A DNA stretch of 64,000 nt from Oscillospiraceae bacterium (lineage in GTDB: Bacteria; Bacillota; Clostridia; Oscillospirales; Acutalibacteraceae). The position numbers were made by a program, and so were the translations under genes. Shown piece after piece: positions 9,160 to 18,272 of this stretch. The notes under the pieces are model-generated. The model worked only from the letters and a program-made list of their open reading frames with translations. It ran no database searches and was not told where the DNA came from. Where the stretch lies: the NCBI GenBank assembly GCA_015066405.1, contig SVOM01000001.1, positions 40,277 to 104,276 of the forward strand. Reading direction: 5' to 3'. Position 1 is the first letter of the stretch. Each line of letters begins with the position of its first letter.

Positions 9160-9188
9160 ATTTTAGCATAATAGATAATACTTGTCAA
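9160..9188 (-). promoter_or_regulatory. pyr operon promoter
   Basis: Minus strand TTGACA, 17-base spacer, TAAAAT: a near-consensus housekeeping promoter whose start would fall just upstream of the PyrR hairpin. Confidence 0.85.
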
Positions 9189-9288
9189 CCGAATTTGTGC
9201 ATATTTTTAAATTTTATTATATTTATATAATATACAATATATATAATGCGCGGTTTTTTGTCTTTTTAGATAATCACAAATAAAATGA

Positions 9289-9317
9289 TTGACCGAAAAG
9301 TAGATTTGTTGTATAAT
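9289..9317 (+). promoter_or_regulatory. putP promoter
   Basis: TTGACC, 17-base spacer, TATAAT, about 57 bases upstream of the putP start. Together with the divergent pyr promoter it accounts for the 354-base gap between pyrC and putP. Confidence 0.8.
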
Positions 9318-9373
9318 GTTGTAAATTGTTTCTATTTTTAGGCAAAATTAATGTAAAAGAAAAAGGGGTAAAA

Positions 9374-10933
9374 ATGGACAACACATTACAAATTCTTATC
9401 GCTATGATAATTTACATGGCGGCAGTTGTGGCTATTGGTATAGTATTTGCCAAAAAGGCCAACAAAAGTTCTGAAAACTACTTTTTAGGTGGCCGTACAC
9501 TCGGTCCTTGGGTAACGGCTATGAGTGCCGAGGCATCAGATATGAGCGGATGGCTTTTGATGGGTCTTCCGGGTGTTGCATATTGGTGCGGCTTGGCAGA
9601 TGCCGCTTGGACTGCCATCGGTCTTGCAGTTGGTACATATTTTAACTGGCTTATCGTATCCAAAAGACTTCGCCGTTACAGTATTGTAGCCAACAATTCT
9701 ATTACTCTTCCCGAGTTCTTCTCAAATCGTTTCAGAGAGAACAAGAAGATTATTATGACCATTGCGGCACTATTCATTCTCGTATTCTTTACAGTTTACG
9801 CATCAAGCTGCTTTGTAACCTGCGGTAAACTGTTTTCGACTCTTTTCGGTACACCTTATATCGCTATGATGCTCGTTGGCGCACTCTTTGTGCTTATATA
9901 CACAATTTTAGGCGGCTTCTTGGCTGAGAGCGCATCTGACTTTATGCAGGCGATAGTTATGGTGGTAGCACTTACTGTTATCGTTATTATTGCTACTGTA
10001 AAGGCAGGCGGTATAAATGCAGTAATTGAAAACGCAAGACAAATTCCGGGCTTCCTTGAGTTTTTTGGTCTTGCAACACCTGTAGTTGAAGAGGGCACAC
10101 AGTTGGTTGAAAACGGCAAGCCCTTGTTTGGCGAAGCCGCACCTTACGGTATATTATCAGTTTGCTCTATGATGGCTTGGGGCCTTGGTTACTTCGGTAT
10201 GCCTCAGGTACTATTGCGATTTATGGCTATCCGCAAAGAAAAGGAACTCAAAATGTCAAGAAGAATTGCAATGGTTTGGGTTGTTATATCTTTGGCGGTT
10301 GCAGTGTTTATCGGTATTGTAGGCCGCCAGTTATTCCCCGTAGAGCATCTTACAAAATCGGGTGCGGAAAACATCTTTATAACACTCGCAACTACATCCT
10401 TGCCACCCATTCTCGCGGGCTTCGTTATGGCAGGTATTTTGGCGGCGACAATTAGCTCGTCAGATTCTTATTTGCTTATAGCCGCATCGGCTTTTGCAAA
10501 AAATATCTATCAAGGTATTGTGAAAAAAGATGCAACCGACAAAAAGGTTATGGTTGTTACAAGAATAACCCTTTTAGTAATAGCACTTATTGCAATAATT
10601 TTTGCATTGGATGAAAAAAGTATTATATTTGACCTTGTATCGTTTGCTTGGGCAGGCTTTGGTGCTACGTTTGGTCCGCTTATGCTATTCTCACTTTTCT
10701 GGAAGCGCACAACACATACAGGTGCCGTTGTAGGTATGGTAGGCGGCGCCGCTATGGTATTCCTTTGGAAGTTGGTTATCAGCAAAATCGGTGGCGTGTT
10801 TGCAATTTACGAGTTGCTCCCCGCATTTATCTTCTCATCGATTTTAATCGTGGTGGTTTCTCTTCTCACAAAGAAACCCTCCGCCGAAATCGAAGCCGAT
10901 TTCGAAAAAGCAAAAACCATTGCAATGGACTAA
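9374..10933 (+). CDS. putP: Sodium/proline symporter
   Basis: Sodium:solute symporter importing proline. From the ATG at 9374 (after AAAAGGGG) the product has 519 residues, typical of PutP, with about 13 hydrophobic segments. The N-terminal helices carry the PutP pattern SENYFLGGRTLGPWVTAMS and ASDMSGWLLMGLPG, the region forming the sodium site. A single-gene unit with its own promoter and terminator. Substrate is inferred from similarity; other members take up related solutes. Confidence 0.88.
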   Translation: MDNTLQILIAMIIYMAAVVAIGIVFAKKANKSSENYFLGGRTLGPWVTAMSAEASDMSGWLLMGLPGVAYWCGLADAAWTAIGLAVGTYFNWLIVSKRLRRYSIVANNSITLPEFFSNRFRENKKIIMTIAALFILVFFTVYASSCFVTCGKLFSTLFGTPYIAMMLVGALFVLIYTILGGFLAESASDFMQAIVMVVALTVIVIIATVKAGGINAVIENARQIPGFLEFFGLATPVVEEGTQLVENGKPLFGEAAPYGILSVCSMMAWGLGYFGMPQVLLRFMAIRKEKELKMSRRIAMVWVVISLAVAVFIGIVGRQLFPVEHLTKSGAENIFITLATTSLPPILAGFVMAGILAATISSSDSYLLIAASAFAKNIYQGIVKKDATDKKVMVVTRITLLVIALIAIIFALDEKSIIFDLVSFAWAGFGATFGPLMLFSLFWKRTTHTGAVVGMVGGAAMVFLWKLVISKIGGVFAIYELLPAFIFSSILIVVVSLLTKKPSAEIEADFEKAKTIAMD

Positions 10934-10947
10934 CAAATAAAGCTTTT

Positions 10948-10981
10948 AACCGCAGTGAAATTTCACTGCGGTTATTTTTTT
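10948..10981 (+). terminator. Terminator after putP
   Basis: AACCGCAGTG / CACTGCGGTT stem followed by ATTTTTTT. Confidence 0.85.
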
Positions 10982-10992
10982 GCAAAAAACTA

Positions 10993-11021
10993 TTGACAAA
11001 TAAGATAATAGGGTGTACTAT
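10993..11021 (+). promoter_or_regulatory. Promoter of the GntR-ABC operon
   Basis: TTGACA, 17-base spacer, TACTAT, immediately upstream of an inverted repeat and the GntR gene. Confidence 0.8.
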
Positions 11022-11024
11022 ATA

Positions 11025-11049
11025 ACTGTACTAATCGAACTAATACAGT
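11025..11049. promoter_or_regulatory. Putative GntR (YtrA-type) operator
   Basis: ACTGTA and TACAGT arms, 13 bases apart, placed just after the -10 element. The position suits repression of its own operon by the adjacent regulator. Inferred from symmetry and position only. Confidence 0.55.
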
Positions 11050-11069
11050 AAGAACGGAGGAATGCATAG

Positions 11070-11435
11070 GTGCTACAGTTGGATTATAAAAGCGGCGTGC
11101 CGATATACGACCAGCTGGTAAATGGTATTATTCGCCTTAAAATGTGGGGTGTACTAAAACCCGATGAGCCGCTGCCATCGGTAAGACAGTTGGCGCAAAA
11201 AATGTCAATAAACCCCAACACCGTACAGCGCGCGTACAGGATGCTTGAAGAAAAGGGCGTAATATATTCTGTGGCGGGCAAGGGCTCATTTATTGCAAGT
11301 GAGTCGGACTGTGCGGCCGCAATAAAGCAAAAGGCGGCGGAGCAATTCTTAAAAGCTATAAACGATGCCAAACAAATGGGGCTTTGTGCAGACGAACTTA
11401 TAAATATAGTAAAGGAATCGGAGGGTAAGAAATGA
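11070..11435 (+). CDS. GntR-family regulator, YtrA subfamily
   Basis: 121 residues, short for GntR because the YtrA subfamily has only a small C-terminal tail after the winged helix. The DNA-binding domain spans ~10-75 (VPIYDQLVNGIIRLK, SVRQLAQKMSINPNTVQRAYRML). GTG start at 11070 with GGAGG ten bases upstream. It overlaps the following ATPase gene by four bases. Members of this subfamily usually repress their linked ABC transporter; the operator-like repeat at 11025-11049 fits that. Confidence 0.88.
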   Translation: MLQLDYKSGVPIYDQLVNGIIRLKMWGVLKPDEPLPSVRQLAQKMSINPNTVQRAYRMLEEKGVIYSVAGKGSFIASESDCAAAIKQKAAEQFLKAINDAKQMGLCADELINIVKESEGKK

Positions 11436-12325
11436 TAAAAGCTATAAACCTTACTAAAAAGTTTGCTGAAAAATGTGCACTTGATAATGTCAGCTTTGAA
11501 ATTCCCGAGGGCTCAATATACGGGCTTGTAGGCTCTAACGGCTCGGGTAAATCTACCTTTATGCGTCTAATTTCGGGTGTGTATATGGCGGACGGCGGCG
11601 AGATTTTGGTTGATAATGAGAATCCGTTTGATAATTCACTTATTAAAAGCAAAATATGTTATTTGCCTGATACACCCTACTTTATACATCAGTCAAATTT
11701 AAACGAAATGATGCGTTTTTATAAAATGATTTATAAAGATTTTAGTACCGAGCGATTCGAGCAGTTATTAAAAATTTTCCCGCTTGATAGACGCGCCAGA
11801 ATTTCCACAATGTCAAAGGGTATGCAAAGGCAGGCGGCACTCATTTTAAGCATATCAACCAAACCGAAATATTTGCTGCTTGATGAAGCGTTTGACGGTC
11901 TTGACCCGATTATGAGAAAAGTGCTTAAATCACTTTTAGCTGAGGGTGTGAGTGATGGTATGACCGCCGTTATCGCATCCCACAATTTAAGAGATTTGGA
12001 TGAGCTTTGTGATACAGTTGGTATATTGCACAACGGTAAAGTGCTGCTCAATGATGATATTGAGAATTTAAGACAGGGTATACACAAAATTCAGGCTGTA
12101 TTCAATATGGTGCCCGATATATCGGCTTTCGATGGGCTTGATATTATGAATATCGAAAAAAGCGGCTCGGTGGTACAGCTGGTAGCTCGCGGTAACGAAA
12201 CGGAAATAAAGGAATATATAGCCCGCCTTTTACCGCAGTTTTTGGAGATTATACCGCCGTCTTTCGAAGAAATTTTTATGTATGAATTGGAGGTAAACGG
12301 ATATGACGCAAAAAATATTTTGTAA
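11432..12325 (+). CDS. ABC transporter ATP-binding protein
   Basis: 297 residues. Walker A GSNGSGKST (34-42), signature MSKGMQRQA near 130, Walker B YLLLDEAFDGLD near 150 and switch histidine in IASHNLRDL. The fold is that of the drug/lantibiotic or YtrB-type exporters paired with YtrA regulators. The ATG overlaps the regulator stop, and its own end overlaps the permease start by 23 bases, so the three genes form one translation-coupled operon. Substrate unknown. Confidence 0.9.
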   Translation: MIKAINLTKKFAEKCALDNVSFEIPEGSIYGLVGSNGSGKSTFMRLISGVYMADGGEILVDNENPFDNSLIKSKICYLPDTPYFIHQSNLNEMMRFYKMIYKDFSTERFEQLLKIFPLDRRARISTMSKGMQRQAALILSISTKPKYLLLDEAFDGLDPIMRKVLKSLLAEGVSDGMTAVIASHNLRDLDELCDTVGILHNGKVLLNDDIENLRQGIHKIQAVFNMVPDISAFDGLDIMNIEKSGSVVQLVARGNETEIKEYIARLLPQFLEIIPPSFEEIFMYELEVNGYDAKNIL

Positions 12326-14045
12326 TAAATTTTGCCCCACGTTTAATATGCTTTTGTTTACACTGCGCAAAAATCTCGGTTTCACTGCAGTGGCAACAGT
12401 TTTAGCACTTATTTTATCTCCGTTCTATATGATGAACTTGGTGGAAAACCAGTTGGAGTATTATGTAACCGAAAAACTGAATTTCCAAGAAATATTTTTC
12501 CCCGCCGCTATAATTTTAGCGATTGGTGCGACGCTGTTTCTGGTTATACTTTTGTATATTAATTTTAGCTTCCTGTTTTCGAAAAGCGCATCCGATGCTT
12601 TTCACTCTATGCCGATAAGCCGCACAAAAATGCTGCTTTCCCGCTTTTTTGCGTCATATATCAGTTCTCTGGTTCCCGTAATAGCCGCATATATCGGCTT
12701 TGTTGCGGTTAGCTTTAGTCCATCGGTTGAAGCAAATGTATCGGCAATAATAGTAGCAGGACTGTTTACTGTATTTATGATGCTGTTTTGCGGTGCATTT
12801 GCCTTGCTTTTCATAATAACCGCAGGCACGGTGTTCGATTCGGTTGTAGCGTTTGCCGCACTCAACGTGGGACTTCCCGTTATAGTGGCACTTATTTGCA
12901 GTATGTGCGAAGACAATCTTTACGGTGTAGCATCAATCGACTATGTTTACGCTTGGCAGTACACTTCTCCGTTTACCTTTTCGCTTATCAAGTTTCTCGC
13001 TTTTTTAGAAGAGCCGTTATTGGTAAATCCGTTTGCGTGGGGCACCACAGTACCCGTTATATTGCTGACGGCTGTGATTATGATAGTAAGTATTTTGCTC
13101 TATCGCCGCCGCAAGTGTGAAACGGCAGGAACGGCATACGCCTATAGGTTTGTACCCGTTATTATAGGCACTGTGGTATCGGTTATATGCTACTTTATTT
13201 TAGGCGCAATTTTCGCAAATGACCGCCTTGAAATTTCATTCTGGATACCGGGCGTTATCGGTGCGGTATTGGGTGCGGTAATTTACAATATAGTAATTAA
13301 CCGCGGTTTTAAAAATATCAAAAGGGCAGTGGCACCTGTAAGTATAGCGCTTGTGTTTATCTTTACTGTAACGGCAGGTATTTCGCTTGATGTCTTCGGC
13401 TTTGAAGATTACGTACCCGAAAAAAGTGATATTGCAAATGTGAATGTAAACTACCGCGGTATGAGTATGAACTTTGATGATATAGAGCTTGCAACCGATT
13501 TGCATAAACTGATAGTGAGAGATAAGCCTGAAAGGAGCTATAGAGAAACCTATTCCGATTATGAGTATTTTCATTATACCTATACTCTTAGAAGCGGCGA
13601 AACGGTTGAGCGCAGATACTTTGTCCCTTTCACGTTTGCTACAGCCGAAAAGGCCGAGATAATTAAAACCGAATTGACAAATGAACTCGAAAGGCAGTTT
13701 GAAGAATACGGTGGCAATGAATTTTCGCTTGATGGCAATGTTGGTGGAGAGTATATAAACGTTATGCTAAGCCACGCCGAGGGCGAGAATTTAGTGAGGT
13801 CATATATTACAGACCTTAAAAATGCCGATACCCGACAACTGTTTAGAGAAGAGTACAATTCAATAGACACTCTTCATATTTACGGCAGTTGGGCAAATGC
13901 TAAACCCGATGAATATGATTATAAAAGCTTTGTTAGTTATTCTTCATTTTCTTTCTCTTTCCGTAATGATAAGGAGTATGTCAATTTCCAGCGAGCGCTC
14001 AGTGAAATTGATATAGAAGCCAGAAACAGAGCGGTGGAGAAATAA
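12303..14045 (+). CDS. ABC transporter permease (YtrC/BcrB-like)
   Basis: 580 residues, membrane partner of the preceding ATPase. ATG at 12303 follows GGAGGTAAACGG. About ten hydrophobic segments fill residues ~20-370, after which a soluble extracytoplasmic region of ~200 residues follows; that tail is rich in charged residues and has no recognised motif. Substrate unknown; envelope-stress or peptide resistance would be usual for YtrA-linked systems but is inference. Confidence 0.8.
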   Translation: MTQKIFCNKFCPTFNMLLFTLRKNLGFTAVATVLALILSPFYMMNLVENQLEYYVTEKLNFQEIFFPAAIILAIGATLFLVILLYINFSFLFSKSASDAFHSMPISRTKMLLSRFFASYISSLVPVIAAYIGFVAVSFSPSVEANVSAIIVAGLFTVFMMLFCGAFALLFIITAGTVFDSVVAFAALNVGLPVIVALICSMCEDNLYGVASIDYVYAWQYTSPFTFSLIKFLAFLEEPLLVNPFAWGTTVPVILLTAVIMIVSILLYRRRKCETAGTAYAYRFVPVIIGTVVSVICYFILGAIFANDRLEISFWIPGVIGAVLGAVIYNIVINRGFKNIKRAVAPVSIALVFIFTVTAGISLDVFGFEDYVPEKSDIANVNVNYRGMSMNFDDIELATDLHKLIVRDKPERSYRETYSDYEYFHYTYTLRSGETVERRYFVPFTFATAEKAEIIKTELTNELERQFEEYGGNEFSLDGNVGGEYINVMLSHAEGENLVRSYITDLKNADTRQLFREEYNSIDTLHIYGSWANAKPDEYDYKSFVSYSSFSFSFRNDKEYVNFQRALSEIDIEARNRAVEK

Positions 14046-14062
14046 AATAAAACAACTCTTTA

Positions 14063-14093
14063 GTAAAAGGCGGCAAAAAGCCGCCTTTTACGC
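14063..14093. terminator. Terminator after ABC permease
   Basis: GTAAAAGGCGGC / GCCGCCTTTTAC hairpin with a five-base loop; the T run lies within the descending arm. Confidence 0.7.
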
Positions 14094-14118
14094 TTTTAAA
14101 ATTTAGGGAAAATACCCC

Positions 14119-14147
14119 TTGACAAAGAAAAGTAATATATATATAAT
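14119..14147 (+). promoter_or_regulatory. Promoter of DUF177-rpmF
   Basis: TTGACA, 17-base AT-rich spacer, TATAAT, 30 bases upstream of the DUF177 start. Confidence 0.85.
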
Positions 14148-14176
14148 ATAGGATGTGTCAATTTGGGGGTAAAGCG

Positions 14177-14671
14177 ATGATTTTAGATTTAAAAAAAGCT
14201 TTTATAACCGATGGTTATACATCTCCGATTGAGTATCAGTTGGATTTAAGCGATATCGAATTTTCGGGTGTGTTCCCACTCAAGAAACCGATTTCGGTAT
14301 CGGGTACAGTATCCAACAAAGCCGGTGTAGTTTTATTAAGTATACACTGTGTGGCGTGCTACGATGCGCCGTGCGACCGTTGCGGTGAAGAAGCCGTACG
14401 GGAAATCACGGTTGATAACGAGTATATCCTTGCTACCGAAATTGAAAATGAGGATAATGACTTTATCTTGCTCGTAAGCGATATGAAGCTTAACTTGGCC
14501 GAGCTTTGCCGCACCGATGTATTGCTTCACATCCCGATGAAGCATCTATGCTGTGACGAATGCAAAGGCATTTGTGCTAAGTGTGGAACAAATCTTAATA
14601 AGGCAACTTGCAGTTGTGGGGAAAGGCAAATAGACCCGCGGCTTCAAGCACTTGCAGATTTATTAAAATAA
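14177..14671 (+). CDS. DUF177 (YceD-like) protein
   Basis: 164 residues from the ATG at 14177 (after GGGGGT). DUF177/YceD proteins precede rpmF in most bacteria and have been linked to rRNA metabolism. The C-terminal part has cysteine pairs (CDRCGEE; CDECKGICAKCG; CSC) that likely bind zinc. The gene is followed at 33 bases by rpmF, the conserved context that supports the call. Confidence 0.88.
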   Translation: MILDLKKAFITDGYTSPIEYQLDLSDIEFSGVFPLKKPISVSGTVSNKAGVVLLSIHCVACYDAPCDRCGEEAVREITVDNEYILATEIENEDNDFILLVSDMKLNLAELCRTDVLLHIPMKHLCCDECKGICAKCGTNLNKATCSCGERQIDPRLQALADLLK

Positions 14672-14704
14672 TTATGATTATATGTTTTCAGGAGGTAATG
14701 AGAA

Positions 14705-14887
14705 ATGGCAGTACCGAAGAGAAGAACTTCTAAAGCAAGACGCGATAAGAGAAGAAATAATTTATGGAAAATCAGTGCTCCGACACTTGTAAAGTGCAGC
14801 CGTTGCGGCGCTTATAAGAGACCGCACCGCCTTTGCACAGCTTGCGGTTATTACGGCGACCGTGAAGTAATCAAGGTTGAAGACTAA
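14705..14887 (+). CDS. rpmF: 50S ribosomal protein L32
   Basis: 60 residues, basic N-terminus MAVPKRRTSKARRDKRR followed by a zinc ribbon with C31/C34 and C44/C47, so the zinc-dependent form. GGAGG precedes the ATG. Part of the large ribosomal subunit; co-transcribed with DUF177. Confidence 0.97.
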   Translation: MAVPKRRTSKARRDKRRNNLWKISAPTLVKCSRCGAYKRPHRLCTACGYYGDREVIKVED

Positions 14888-14905
14888 TTAAAAAACTTAA
14901 CGGGG

Positions 14906-14940
14906 TAGAGGAGGAGGAATTCTTCCTCTATTTTGTTTTA
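14906..14940 (+). terminator. Probable terminator after rpmF
   Basis: TAGAGGAGGA / TCTTCCTCTA stem (with G-U pairs) followed by TTTTGTTTTA, directly ahead of the DUF512 gene. Confidence 0.6.
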
Positions 14941-14968
14941 TTTACGAAATTTGTCAGGGGGTGTCGGG

Positions 14969-16276
14969 ATGTCGGTTATTGTAAAAAATGTTGTAAAAAA
15001 TTCGCCTGTTTACAAAACGGGTATAAAGGCGGGAGATACGCTTATTTCCCTTAACGGTAACGAGATAATGGATGTTCTCGACTACCGCTTTTATGAGAAT
15101 GACACAAAAATAGCCGTAGCATTTATAAATGCAAAGGGCAAAACCGTTACAAAAACGGTTAAAAAGTCGGAATTTGAGGAATTGGGGCTTGAGTTTGAGA
15201 CCTATTTGATGGACAAGCAACGCTCTTGTAAAAACAAGTGTATATTTTGCTTTATTGACCAGTTGCCGAAAGGTATGCGTGAGTCTCTTTATTTTAAGGA
15301 TGATGATTCGCGCCTTTCCTTCCTTTTTGGTAATTATATAACACTTACAAATATTACCGAGCACGAAATTGAGCGCATTATAAAAATGCATATAAGTCCT
15401 ATCAATATTTCGGTCCACACAACCAACCCCGAGCTTCGCGTCCGTATGATGAAGAATAAAAATGCGGGTGCGGTTTTATCGGTTATCGAACGGCTCAACG
15501 ATGCTGGTATTGATATGAACTGTCAGTTAGTTCTTTGCCCCCACATTAATGATGGGGCGGAGCTTGAGCGAACACTAGGCGATTTAATAAAAAAAGAGCA
15601 CATTAAGTGCATAGCTGCAGTACCTGTAGGACTTACCAAGCACCGCGATGGGCTCGAAAAATTAGAGCCGTACTGTAAAGATACCGCAGCGGCAGTGCTC
15701 GATATTATCGAAAAATATAATGAAAAGTGCAAAGAAAACTATGGCGAGGCAAGGGTATTTGGTGCCGATGAATTTTATTTAAAGGCCGAGCGCGAAATAC
15801 CAAGCGCTAAACATTATGGCGATTTTTTACAGCTTGAAAATGGCGTTGGACTCTGGTCGCTTTTCAAAAGTGAGGTTTTAGAAGCACTTGACAACTGCGA
15901 TATAACCCCAAATGCCAGAGAAATTTCTATAGCTACGGGTGTTGCGGCATATCCGCTGATAAATGAACTAAGCGACAGAATAAATAAAAAATTTCCATCG
16001 GTTAAAATCGATGTTTATAAAATACAAAACAACTTTTTCGGTCCTCTTATAACCGTTGCAGGTCTTGTAACGGGCTCAGATATAATAGAGCAGCTAAAGG
16101 ACAAAAAATTAGGCACCCATTTGTACATACCATCAGCAATGCTAAGATACGAAAACGATAGGTTTTTAGATGACGTAACGGTGGAAGAGTTGGAAAAAGC
16201 ATTGGGTGTAACACTTGTGCCCGTTAATAATGACGGCTATGAGTTTTTGGGAAAATTACTTGGAGAGGAGAATTAA
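14969..16276 (+). CDS. DUF512 radical SAM-like protein with N-terminal PDZ-like domain
   Basis: 435 residues from the ATG at 14969 (AGGGGG nearby). Residues 1-75 resemble a small PDZ domain (GIKAGDTLISLNG). The cysteine set C87-x3-C91-x2-C94 in SCKNKCIFCF is that of a radical SAM iron-sulfur site, and the C-terminal half is DUF512. The function of this clostridial family is not established. It lies directly upstream of der, plsY and gpsA, an order recurring in Clostridia, with only three bases before der. Confidence 0.88.
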   Translation: MSVIVKNVVKNSPVYKTGIKAGDTLISLNGNEIMDVLDYRFYENDTKIAVAFINAKGKTVTKTVKKSEFEELGLEFETYLMDKQRSCKNKCIFCFIDQLPKGMRESLYFKDDDSRLSFLFGNYITLTNITEHEIERIIKMHISPINISVHTTNPELRVRMMKNKNAGAVLSVIERLNDAGIDMNCQLVLCPHINDGAELERTLGDLIKKEHIKCIAAVPVGLTKHRDGLEKLEPYCKDTAAAVLDIIEKYNEKCKENYGEARVFGADEFYLKAEREIPSAKHYGDFLQLENGVGLWSLFKSEVLEALDNCDITPNAREISIATGVAAYPLINELSDRINKKFPSVKIDVYKIQNNFFGPLITVAGLVTGSDIIEQLKDKKLGTHLYIPSAMLRYENDRFLDDVTVEELEKALGVTLVPVNNDGYEFLGKLLGEEN

Positions 16277-16279
16277 CTG

Positions 16280-17602
16280 ATGGCAAAACCGGTTGTTGCC
16301 GTTGTAGGACGGCCAAACGTGGGCAAATCCACGCTTTTTAATAAAATTATCGGAAAACGGCTTTCCATTGTTGATGATACCCCGGGTGTAACACGCGACC
16401 GAATTTACGGCGAAGCCGAGTGGGCAGGCCGCAAATTTATGCTGATAGATACGGGCGGTATCGAGCCGAAAACCGATGATATAATACTTTCAAGTATGCG
16501 CGAGCAAGCCAATTTGGCGATAGACACCGCAAACGTTATAATTTTTGTAACCGATGTTAAAAGCGGTGTTACCGCATCCGACCAGGATGTTGCCATAATG
16601 CTGCAAAAAAGCGGAAAACCCGTAATACTTTGTGTTAACAAATGCGATGGCATAGGCGATGTGCCGATGGAGTTTTATGAGTTTTATAATTTAGGTCTTG
16701 GCGACCCTGTGGCAGTGTCCTCGGTGCACGGTCATGGCACGGGAGATTTGCTTGAGCGCGTGTTTGAGTTTTTACCCGAAAACGCGGATGAAGACGATGA
16801 TGAAGATATAATAAACGTAGCCATTATCGGCAAGCCCAATGCGGGTAAATCTTCACTTGTTAATCGCTTATCGGGCGAAGAGCGTTCTATTGTATCAGAT
16901 ATTGCGGGTACTACGCGCGATGCGATAGATACTTTTGTTGAAAATAAATTCGGTAAATTTAATTTTATTGATACTGCGGGACTGCGAAGAAAAAGCCGTG
17001 TTGAAGATAATATCGAAAAATACAGCGTTTTGCGTGCCGAAATGGCGATAGAACGAAGCGATGTTTGCGTTATTATGCTTGACGGTGTCGAGGGCTTTAC
17101 CGAGCAAGACTCAAAGGTTGCAGGCTTGGCGCTCGAACAAGGCAAAGCGTGTATTATTGCGGTTAATAAATGGGATATTGTGGATAAGGATGGGCACACA
17201 ATGGATGCCTACCGCAAAAAACTTATGAACGATTTTTCCTTTATGCCCTATGCGCCGATAATATTTATCTCGGCAAAAACGGGGCAGAGAATTGACCGCC
17301 TTTATGAGCTTATAAAGTATGTAAACGAGCAAAACACAATGCGCATTTCAACAGGCAAGCTAAACGATGTTTTAGCCGATTCCACAGCGCGTGTTCAGCC
17401 CCCATCGGACAAGGGCAAACGCCTAAAAATTTATTATATGACTCAGGCATCAACCCGTCCGCCAACATTTGTTTGCTTCTGCAACAAAGCAGAGCTGTTC
17501 CATTTTTCATATCAGAGATATTTAGAAAACCAAATAAGAGCCACCTTCGGACTCGAGGGTACACCTGTAAGATTTGTTATTCGTGAACGAGGAGATAAAT
17601 AG
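16280..17602 (+). CDS. der: Ribosome-associated GTPase Der (EngA)
   Basis: Essential 50S assembly factor with two tandem G domains. 440 residues. First P loop GRPNVGKST (9-17), with DTPGVTRD switch and NKCD; second P loop GKPNAGKSS near 184, with TAGLRRKS and NKWD; C-terminal KH-like domain to the end. ATG at 16280 with GAGAGGAG upstream. Two bases separate it from plsY, indicating one operon. Confidence 0.97.
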   Translation: MAKPVVAVVGRPNVGKSTLFNKIIGKRLSIVDDTPGVTRDRIYGEAEWAGRKFMLIDTGGIEPKTDDIILSSMREQANLAIDTANVIIFVTDVKSGVTASDQDVAIMLQKSGKPVILCVNKCDGIGDVPMEFYEFYNLGLGDPVAVSSVHGHGTGDLLERVFEFLPENADEDDDEDIINVAIIGKPNAGKSSLVNRLSGEERSIVSDIAGTTRDAIDTFVENKFGKFNFIDTAGLRRKSRVEDNIEKYSVLRAEMAIERSDVCVIMLDGVEGFTEQDSKVAGLALEQGKACIIAVNKWDIVDKDGHTMDAYRKKLMNDFSFMPYAPIIFISAKTGQRIDRLYELIKYVNEQNTMRISTGKLNDVLADSTARVQPPSDKGKRLKIYYMTQASTRPPTFVCFCNKAELFHFSYQRYLENQIRATFGLEGTPVRFVIRERGDK

Positions 17603-17604
17603 AG

Positions 17605-18270
17605 ATGAAGTTTATAATAGCAGTTTTAACAGTGATATCGGCATATTTAATAGGCAGTATTAATTTTGCCGTGATATTCACAAATGCATTTAACCACACC
17701 GATATAAGAGATTACGGTAGCGGCAATGCGGGCACCACCAACGTTTTGCGCGTATCGGGCGTAAAAGCGGGTGCGCTAACATTTGTTGCCGATGCCTTAA
17801 AAGGCGCAGTTGCTTGTATTTTAGGTATGCTTGTTTTTAAATACCTTTTATACACACCCGATATGCCGATTTTCAGTTCCGTGTACGGCAAATTTGCCTG
17901 CGCTTTTGCTTGTATGGTTGGACATTGCTGGCCGGTATTTTTCCAGTTCCGCGGCGGTAAGGCGGCGGCTACGAGTGTCGGTATATTTGCCGTGTGCTGT
18001 CCACCTGCCATTATTTTGGGACTTGTGGGCTTTGCAATATGTATGTTAACTGCTAAAATGGTGTCCTTGGGCTCACTCGTCGCAACGGTTATAGTTGTTA
18101 TTGTTACTATTATTTATGCTCATCTAAGCCTTTTGGGCGATGTTAACCCGTGGGTTATAAGCGCAATAATGCTTGTGTGCGGCTTTATTGTATTCTACCG
18201 CCATAAAGATAATTTAGTGCGTATCATTAATGGTACCGAAAAGCGTTTTAGCGTAAAAAAGGACAAATAA
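17605..18270 (+). CDS. plsY: Acyl-phosphate:glycerol-3-phosphate acyltransferase
   Basis: Integral membrane enzyme making lysophosphatidic acid from acyl phosphate and glycerol-3-phosphate. 221 residues, about six membrane segments, with the conserved loops GSGNAGTTNVLR (near 36) and GHCWPVFFQFRGGKAAAT (near 110). Sits between der and gpsA; gpsA supplies its substrate, a meaningful pairing for phospholipid synthesis. Confidence 0.95.
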   Translation: MKFIIAVLTVISAYLIGSINFAVIFTNAFNHTDIRDYGSGNAGTTNVLRVSGVKAGALTFVADALKGAVACILGMLVFKYLLYTPDMPIFSSVYGKFACAFACMVGHCWPVFFQFRGGKAAATSVGIFAVCCPPAIILGLVGFAICMLTAKMVSLGSLVATVIVVIVTIIYAHLSLLGDVNPWVISAIMLVCGFIVFYRHKDNLVRIINGTEKRFSVKKDK

Positions 18271-18272
18271 TT

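Noticed and set aside
15008..15018. Another GTTTACAAAAC, in the DUF512 gene
   Set aside because: It lies in coding sequence, lacks the leading GG and has GGAGAT rather than CTWTTT at the 17-base spacing, so it is not counted as a sigma-dependent promoter.
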